Source of the DNA: Pteria penguin | Lineage: Eukaryota > Mollusca > Bivalvia > Pterioida > Pteriidae | Length of the DNA: 64,000 nucleotides | Direction of reading: 5' to 3' | Assembly (NCBI GenBank): GCA_035048485.1 | Contig: CM068592.1 | Location: 36,836,001-36,900,000 of the forward strand | In this document: in pieces, positions 60,866 through 64,000 of the stretch | How the letters are laid out: each line of letters begins with the position of its first letter | Position numbering within the stretch: position 1 is the stretch's first letter | Position numbers and translations under genes: made by a program | The notes under the pieces: generated by a model | Databases searched by the model: none | Told to the model about the DNA's origin: nothing | What the model saw: the letters and a program-made list of their open reading frames with translations, nothing else

Positions 60866-61130
60866 ATTTGATATATTCTGCATATTTACTAGAAATAATT
60901 CTGATAATTTCTAGTAATATCATGCCTCAAGGTGCCCAGTGAGCGATAAAGGCCCAATTCGGCCTTTTGTTTTTTTCCCTATAGCAGATATGAAATGTAC
61001 AATAAACCTTTAAATCTATTTACAGATGAATGCGTTCCGCAATTTGAAAGATGACAAGGGATACCATATACGTGACAATTATAGGGCAACACAAGCGATT
61101 GGTGGCAGAGTAGTGAAGGCATCCTTCTGA
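37089..61130 (+). CDS. Alpha-carbonic anhydrase B (CA-B), tandem paralogue
   Basis: Exons 37089-37313 (proposed), 41418-41595, 42655-42776, 46307-46399, 49285-49402, 50045-50154 and 61026-61130 join in frame to a TGA. Zinc ligands are kept: QFHFHWG (H94, H96) and AELHFV (H119), with GGEHTIHG (E106) and NGSLTTPP (T199/T200). Two active-site neighbours differ from [11 protein letters not shown] has Cys at the proton-shuttle H64 position, and HFVCF has Cys at H122. Activity may be lower or specialised; this is inference. Exons 3, 4, 6 and 7 are 122, 93, 110 and 105 bp, against 119, 93, 110 and 105 bp in CA-A, showing tandem duplication. The N-terminal aromatic cluster of normal CAs is absent; the proposed leader is instead a Phe-heptad domain. 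Introns total about 23 kb, filled by arrays. AATAAA at 61313 and 61505. Confidence 0.88.
37780..38960. repeat. 22-bp minisatellite, subfamily 1 (GTAGAC type)
   Basis: About 50 units with core GTAGCGTAGTGGTAGTGTAG. One SINE is inserted at 38451-38613. Open minus frames of up to 138 codons are by-products. Confidence 0.95.
38451..38613 (-). mobile_element. tRNA-derived SINE inserted in the 22-bp array
   Basis: Reverse orientation: the head on the minus strand reads GGCAGGCGTGGTGTAGTGGT with box B GGGTTCGATTCCCGGG, and the tail is CACCAATCAACCAACCAA. It is flanked by GTAGTAGTAG on both sides (38441-38450 and 38614-38623), a likely 10-bp target-site duplication, though the array itself contains similar text. 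Confidence 0.85.
38985..40170. repeat. 22-bp minisatellite, subfamily 2 (CAGGAG type)
   Basis: About 53 units with core GCATAGTCGTAGTCCAGGAG. It aligns to subfamily 1 at about 16-17 of 22 positions, so both come from one ancestral unit. A multi-unit block around 39680-39800 recurs at 39900-40020. Confidence 0.95.
40439..40880. mobile_element. 440-bp foldback element with CTGTCCGCGCC ends
   Basis: Inverted ends ACTGTCCGCGCCACTCACT (40440) and AGTGAGTGGCGCGGACAGT (ends 40879), with pairing through most of the length (TTACGACTAAACAAGATCTA against 40530-40550). TA lies on both sides of CTGTCC...GGACAG, fitting a TA target-site duplication as in Tc1/mariner-type MITEs. Confidence 0.85.
41117..41337. 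mobile_element. 221-bp MITE with GGGTCCGGCGCC ends
   Basis: Terminal inverted repeats of over 35 bp: GGGTCCGGCGCCATAAACTG at 41117 and its complement ending at 41337. The AT-rich core has no frame. Confidence 0.85.
41418..41595 (+). CDS. CA-B exon with QSPVDV
   Basis: 59 codons plus one base, phase 0 in, phase 1 out. The acceptor is TACTTAG and the donor is ACG|GTTTGT. It reads [18 protein letters not shown], then NTGCSAKI, where Cys replaces the shuttle His. An alternative acceptor CAG at 41422 would need a phase-1 upstream exon. Confidence 0.88.
41763..41880. repeat. (AT)n capped by inverted arms
   Basis: AACAATTGTGACTTAT and ATAAGTCACAATTGTT flank about 90 bp of AT dinucleotide, so the whole stretch can fold into one hairpin. 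Confidence 0.9.
42086..42372 (+). mobile_element. tRNA-derived SINE, diverged
   Basis: AGATTGGTCGAGTGGTATCA is a box A and AGATTCGATCCCGG a box B. The body has CCCCTCACTGCTTCGGAAGG and CATGCATCAACCAGGTGCCG, shared with family 1. Confidence 0.75.
42655..42776 (+). CDS. CA-B exon with zinc ligands H94/H96
   Basis: Two bases complete a Glu codon, then 40 codons [11 protein letters not shown] to NAFDAE; acceptor ATTTTCAG, donor [29 protein letters not shown] is an unmistakable alpha-CA signature. Confidence 0.95.
42777..43740. other. CA-B intron, unassigned stretch
   Basis: A 111-codon open frame on the minus strand (43010-43345) contains [15 protein letters not shown] and looks protein-like, but no family was recognised and it has no ATG context support. 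It may be a TE fragment. Nothing else was seen. Confidence 0.35.
43750..44270. repeat. 16-bp minisatellite
   Basis: About 32 copies of TACCATCATACCACTG with variants. Three overlapping plus frames of 97-162 codons are by-products. Confidence 0.95.
44827..44938. repeat. 112-bp near-perfect palindrome with no spacer
   Basis: Symmetry centre between 44882 and 44883 (GACTATTAT|ATAATAGTC). The 56-bp arms differ at about three positions. There are no direct flanking repeats that I can confirm. Confidence 0.9.
44945..46306. other. CA-B intron sequence without recognised features
   Basis: AT-rich, no array, no recognised element or frame. Confidence 0.5.
46307..46399 (+). CDS. CA-B exon with zinc ligand H119
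   Basis: 31 codons, phase 0 to 0: [11 protein letters not shown] to LAVLGILIK. Acceptor TTTTCCAG, donor AAG|GTAGAT. It keeps H119 but has Cys in place of H122; the same length as the CA-A counterpart. Confidence 0.93.
46422..46650. repeat. 45-bp minisatellite, five copies
   Basis: Units with core AAATGGGTTCAGATGTACTG, starting about 20 bp after a CA-B donor. Confidence 0.95.
46717..47035 (+). mobile_element. Short relative of the GCTCACCTGAGC element
   Basis: Starts TTTTAGCTCACCTAAACCGA and has the internal ATTTTGATCAAACGTGGCATG line. The end near GCGCAGGTGAGAGGTATTTT is approximate. Confidence 0.65.
47170..47349. repeat. (CAA)n switching to (CTA)n
   Basis: About 20 CAA triplets turn at once into about 38 CTA triplets with rare CTG, CGA and TTA. 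Long runs of single residues in all frames are by-products; it lies in a CA-B intron. Confidence 0.95.
47625..47740. mobile_element. Hairpin MITE, copy 3
   Basis: TCACTATATATCGGTCTCC and GGAGACCGATATATAGTA form the arms, with AACTCGGAATTC and CTGAGTTTATTGTTC outside. It is the same family as 16068-16215, with a shorter centre. Confidence 0.8.
48000..49140. repeat. 40/48-bp alternating minisatellite
   Basis: About 25 units with core CAGTGACACCACTACCATCC. Long forms contain GATAACGTATATATTGCT; short forms contain GAAAACATATTCCT. The two forms are interspersed in an irregular order. Confidence 0.95.
49285..49402 (+). CDS. CA-B exon [10 protein letters not shown]
   Basis: 39 codons plus one base; acceptor TTAACAG, donor CCAA|GTAAAT. 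It ends [10 protein letters not shown], the equivalent of CA-A's DCTALMP. Confidence 0.88.
50045..50154 (+). CDS. CA-B exon with LTTPP
   Basis: Two bases plus 36 codons: [16 protein letters not shown] to YISKKQ. Acceptor TTTCAG, donor CAG|GTCAAG. Exactly 110 bp, as in CA-A. Confidence 0.95.
50625..50875. repeat. 25-bp minisatellite
   Basis: About 10 copies with core GTGACTTGGTATGATTTAGT. Confidence 0.92.
50970..51580. repeat. 20-bp minisatellite
   Basis: About 30 copies of AATGAACAAGGTGTGAGTAG. The unit has no stop on the minus strand in three phases, giving frames of up to 277 codons that are by-products. Confidence 0.95.
51590..57735. repeat. 91-bp satellite, about 66 copies
   Basis: Unit of 91 bp with core AAGATAAGGATGGGCAGTGT and AACATAGAGTGTACAAGTAG. 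Copies differ at few sites: GGAAGGCAT or GGAAGACAT, TAGGAACAT or TAGTAACAT, ACATAAAC or ACATCAAC, and TAGGATTATAAAC. Edge units at 51590-51780 are diverged. Since 91 is 3n+1, each minus-strand frame rotates and a 61-codon frame recurs every 91 bp; none is a gene. Confidence 0.97.
57736..58320. repeat. Decayed satellite fringe
   Basis: Loose units around GACAGTGTTGCTTGCTAGAC and GTCAACGGAATGTAAAAGTA echo the 91-bp unit (aCATCAACAGAATGTGAAGTA) at low identity. Confidence 0.55.
58318..58445. repeat. 27-bp minisatellite, five copies
   Basis: Core AAAGTTACACCAATAGGCTG. Confidence 0.95.
58450..59270. repeat. 66-bp minisatellite open on both strands
   Basis: About 12 copies with core ACATTTTACTGGCAATACAG and AGCACGCTAATGGTCCTAAC. 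66 is a multiple of 3, so a 236-codon plus frame and a 307-codon minus frame are open. The inner copies are nearly identical and the outer ones diverged. Confidence 0.95.
59290..59425. repeat. 62-bp repeat, two copies
   Basis: Core GAAGTGGCACACCAACACAG followed by AATCGAAGGCA(G/C)GAAAAG. Confidence 0.9.
59774..60976 (+). mobile_element. 1.2-kb GCTCACCTGAGC-type element
   Basis: Starts TTTTAGCTTACCTGAGC and ends GTGAGCGATAAAGGCCCAAT plus TCGGCCTTTTG. It has two T-run/G-run/T-run blocks at 60121-60190 and 60810-60870. Same family as 11388-13946. Confidence 0.7.
61026..61130 (+). CDS. CA-B terminal exon
   Basis: 34 codons plus [15 protein letters not shown] to GRVVKASF. Acceptor TTTACAG. Same length as the CA-A last exon and clearly homologous to it. 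Confidence 0.93.
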   Translation: MNAFRNLKDDKGYHIRDNYRATQAIGGRVVKASF

Positions 61131-61750
61131 AACGCTAGCATTAATATTTATGTACAGAAGATATGAATCTAACTTTTAATCTAAAACGACGGAAAGCTGC
61201 ATCATTTGCGAAAACGCGGGAAATTCCGCCGTCAGAAAAAAAATTCTTTGATAAGATATAACACTAATTTTTAAACCAATGAAAATGCGTGTTATATGTA
61301 AAATTAAATGATAATAAAGTCGCCCCTGATGTTGTAGTTTCCTACTAATTAATCATGAATTTTCTTGAATATTAATTGTTTTCTCTTATAAAAGTTGGCT
61401 GAAATGGAAAGACCAAAACAATGCAAGAAACACAAACGTTTTCTTCTAGTGTTCCCTGTTTTTCTGTCTTTAGTTTTGTTTATTTATTTACAAATGTTGT
61501 TTAAAATAAAGATGTAGTAATATTCGCTGTGTAATTTTAATGCCTAATGTTTGATATATAAATAAATGTTTAACTTCACTCAAAAGAGTAAGACAAGAAT
61601 CAAATTTAAAAAAGGGTGAAGAATCTTTTTGTCAATGTATGATACATAGAAGTGGTGTTGTTGCGCTCACTATTATGTGACAATGTTGGCATTCATGGAT
61701 TTCTGAAAATTAGATATAGGAATAAGTTCCCTAGGGGCAGTATGTTAAGA
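61131..61750. other. CA-B 3' flank
   Basis: Two AATAAA signals at 61313 and 61505 are candidate polyadenylation signals; the second would give a 3' UTR of about 400 bp. Confidence 0.55.
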
Positions 61751-62028
61751 TTGATTGATTGATTATTGTTTTACGTCACTCCACGATTATTTCACGTATA
61801 TGGTGACGGCATCTGACTGATGCGGGGCATACAAATTTGACCTTTGCAACGGATCCACCCGAAGCAGTGAGGGATCTTTTACTTGCCACACCTACGTATA
61901 CCGTGACATGGGACCTCGGTTTTTACTGTCTGATCCGAAAGACAGAACACTGGTGTGCCCAGGGCGGGAGTCGAACCTGCGACCTCTGGATCACGAGTCT
62001 AGTACCTTATCCACTAGGCGACACCGGC
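61751..62028 (-). mobile_element. tRNA-derived SINE, family 1
   Basis: The minus-strand head GCCGGTGTCGCCTAGTGGAT with box B GGTTCGACTCC and the tail (ATTG)n. It aligns along its whole length with the copy at 2408-2674. A 69-codon plus-strand frame inside it is a by-product. Confidence 0.88.
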
Positions 62029-62329
62029 TTAAAGTATGTTGAGTAGAACCCTTCATGAAAGTACCGTTATCATACGTACCACATAACTGTGTATCTTTAT
62101 CAAAATTTGAAGGTATCTGAAGAGGTTAACATACGTCGGTCATGTTTGCGTATAAATTTCAAAGGAATAAAATACATTATTGAAATGATACAGATATGTT
62201 TTATCGATGTGTTTAGGGTGAATATAGAAGCGAAATGAAATGTCAGATAAGATGTACTCAGTTTAATAAAGTTTCTTAATAAGAGAGAACATTATACTGA
62301 AATAACAATCGGATCACTTTGGACCGTCA

Positions 62330-63125
62330 GTATTCTATTCAGTTGTCCCATAGAATCCCATAGCACTTCACTCATACATTTCAAAAGTTACCTCTTAAAA
62401 TCCCCATAGCGTTTCACTCATACGATACCAAAGATTACTTCTTACAATCACTTTTACTCATATACTACCGAAAGATAATCCATAGAATCCCATGAGATTT
62501 CGCTCATAGATTTTCAAAGTTACCCTTAAAATCCCATAACATTTCATTCGTACATTACCGAAACCTACACCATGGTATTCCATACCACTTCACTCATACA
62601 TTACAGAAACTTACATCATTGAATTCCATAGCACTTTACTTATACATGTACTCCTACATTACGGAAACGTACACTATTGAATCCCATAGCACTTCGCTCC
62701 TACATTACGGAAACGAACACTATAGAATCCCATAGCACTTCGCTCATACATTACGGAAACGTACACTATAGAATCCCATAGCACTTCGCTCATACATTAC
62801 GGAAACGTACACTATAGAATCCCATAGCACTTCGCTCATACATTACGGAAACTTACACTATAGAATCCCATAGCACTTCGCTCATACATTACGGAAACTT
62901 ACACTATAGAATCCCATAGCACTTCGCTCATACATTACGGAAACTTACGCCATGGTATCACATACACTTTACTCATACATTACGGACACTTACGCCATGG
63001 TATCACATACACTTTACTCATACATTACGGAAACTTACGCCATGGAATCACAGCACTTTACTCATACATTACAGAAACTTACACTTTGAAATCCCATAGC
63101 ACTTTTCTCATACGTAACTGAATAT
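62330..63125. repeat. 46-bp minisatellite
   Basis: About 17 units with core CACTTCGCTCATACATTACG. The central copies (62690-62940) are almost identical and the outer ones degrade on both sides. Confidence 0.93.
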
Positions 63126-63655
63126 TACCCCTTAAGAATAGTAGATACAATAGCATTTCACCTTCACTCGGAAATATTTCATTTATATAGACCGGGACAA
63201 TACATTCATAATGTACATGTATAGTACAATGTAGTAGAAAAGAAGTGATTGTTATGAATGTTTAGAGCTGTTTTACTGGTTTTGTGTACATAATGGAGTA
63301 TATGTATATGCCATATTGCATGGCATTAAATCCTTTACAAGTGTGCTTTGTTTGTCTGTACCAGAGATTGGTTATCTGTCTGTCCAACCGTATCTCTGTA
63401 TGTCTGCATGAACTTAGCCGCTCGTTTTATCTTACACCATTACAAATACCGATGATTTGATGGTTGTATGTGCAAGGATATGATTAGTAATTGTGCGACT
63501 GGGTTGTGTTGCACATGATATTTTGTTAAGTTTGGGTAAAAAGAAGGTCATGTGGTCGAAACCTATTATCAAGGTCATGTAGTCAAAACCAATAGTAGCA
63601 ACAGGAAGACCTTGCTGTTTGTAGTAATGCATGTGAAGTATCAAAACTGCTATGA
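63126..63655. other. Unassigned sequence
   Basis: No gene or element recognised. A short internal duplication of AAGGTCATGT(A/G)GTC(A/G)AAACC occurs at 63545-63590. Confidence 0.5.
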
Positions 63656-63659
63656 ATTA

Positions 63660-64000
63660 TATATAACTAACAGGCAGGAAAGAAGAGTCATTGTCAAGGC
63701 CACTGTACACGAGCATGGTTCTCCGAAGTGTATGCCATACAGTAATTATCTTTATAGATAACTTACAGGCAGGAAAGGGGAGTTAATGTCAAAACCACTG
63801 TACACGAGTTAATGTCAAGGCCACTGTACACGAGCATGGGACTCCAAAGCGTATGGCATTCAGTAATATCTTTACAGATAACTTACAGGCAGGATGGGGA
63901 ATTAATGTCAAGCCACTGTACACGAGCATGGGACTCCAAATCGTATGACATTAAGTAATATCTTTATAGATAACTAACAGGTAGGGTGGGGGAGTTAATG
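63660..64000. repeat. About 95-120 bp tandem repeat running off the window
   Basis: At least four units starting AACTTACAGGCAGGA or AACTAACAGGCAGGA near 63664, 63761, 63880 and 63976, with CCACTGTACACGAGCATGG inside. It continues past the end of the window. Confidence 0.9.

Larger units (their letters stand above)
50155..61025 (+). other. 10.9-kb last intron of CA-B
   Basis: The longest intron in the window. It holds in order a 25-bp, a 20-bp and a 91-bp array, decayed repeats, 27-bp, 66-bp and 62-bp arrays, and one dispersed element. The exons either side are certain, so this is one intron unless an exon was missed. Confidence 0.8.

Noticed and set aside
62330..63125. 46-bp array as a centromere-type satellite
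   Set aside because: Only about 17 copies, strongly diverged at both ends and flanked by ordinary sequence; a local minisatellite is sufficient.

Overview
This is non-coding-rich animal DNA, most likely from a bivalve mollusc. It has no operons, short exons of 90-260 bp with GT-AG introns, AT-rich introns, tRNA-derived SINEs, MITE-like foldbacks, and dispersed elements whose ends (starting near TTTTAGCTCACCTGAG and ending near GGTGAGCGATATAGGCCC) resemble repeats common in bivalve genomes. The bivalve call is an inference from general familiarity; no database was searched.

Three protein-coding genes can be supported, all on the + strand, plus one tRNA gene. (1) About 1414-8826 holds the last five exons of a polypeptide N-acetylgalactosaminyltransferase (GALNT11-like): the end of the catalytic domain and the ricin-type lectin domain. 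Its 5' part lies upstream of the window. (2) About 26488-33547 (possibly starting at 22679) is an alpha-carbonic anhydrase, CA-A. (3) About 37089-61130 is a second alpha-carbonic anhydrase, CA-B. It is a tandem paralogue with almost the same exon sizes and phases, a substituted active site, and a proposed first exon encoding a perfect seven-residue phenylalanine repeat. Between the two CA genes, on the - strand at 35077-35163, lies a complete 87-nt selenocysteine tRNA gene.

Most of the remaining sequence is tandem repeat. By my boundaries about 25 distinct minisatellite arrays cover roughly 24 kb (about 38% of the window). Nearly every intron has its own unrelated array: 31-bp, 24-bp, 63-bp, 45-bp, 36-bp, 22-bp, 16-bp, 48-bp, 20-bp, 91-bp (about 66 copies in 6 kb) and 66-bp units. 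Most long open reading frames here are by-products of arrays whose unit length is a multiple of three or lacks stops.

The most unusual observations are two GALNT arrays that run into splice sites. One array of about 31 bp consists of copies of an exon end plus its 5' splice donor. Another of about 31-32 bp runs exactly up to a 3' splice acceptor. Others are the Phe-heptad leader of CA-B, the tRNA-Sec gene, a 943-bp apparently identical tandem duplication, and several hairpin elements, one with a 112-bp spacer-less palindrome.
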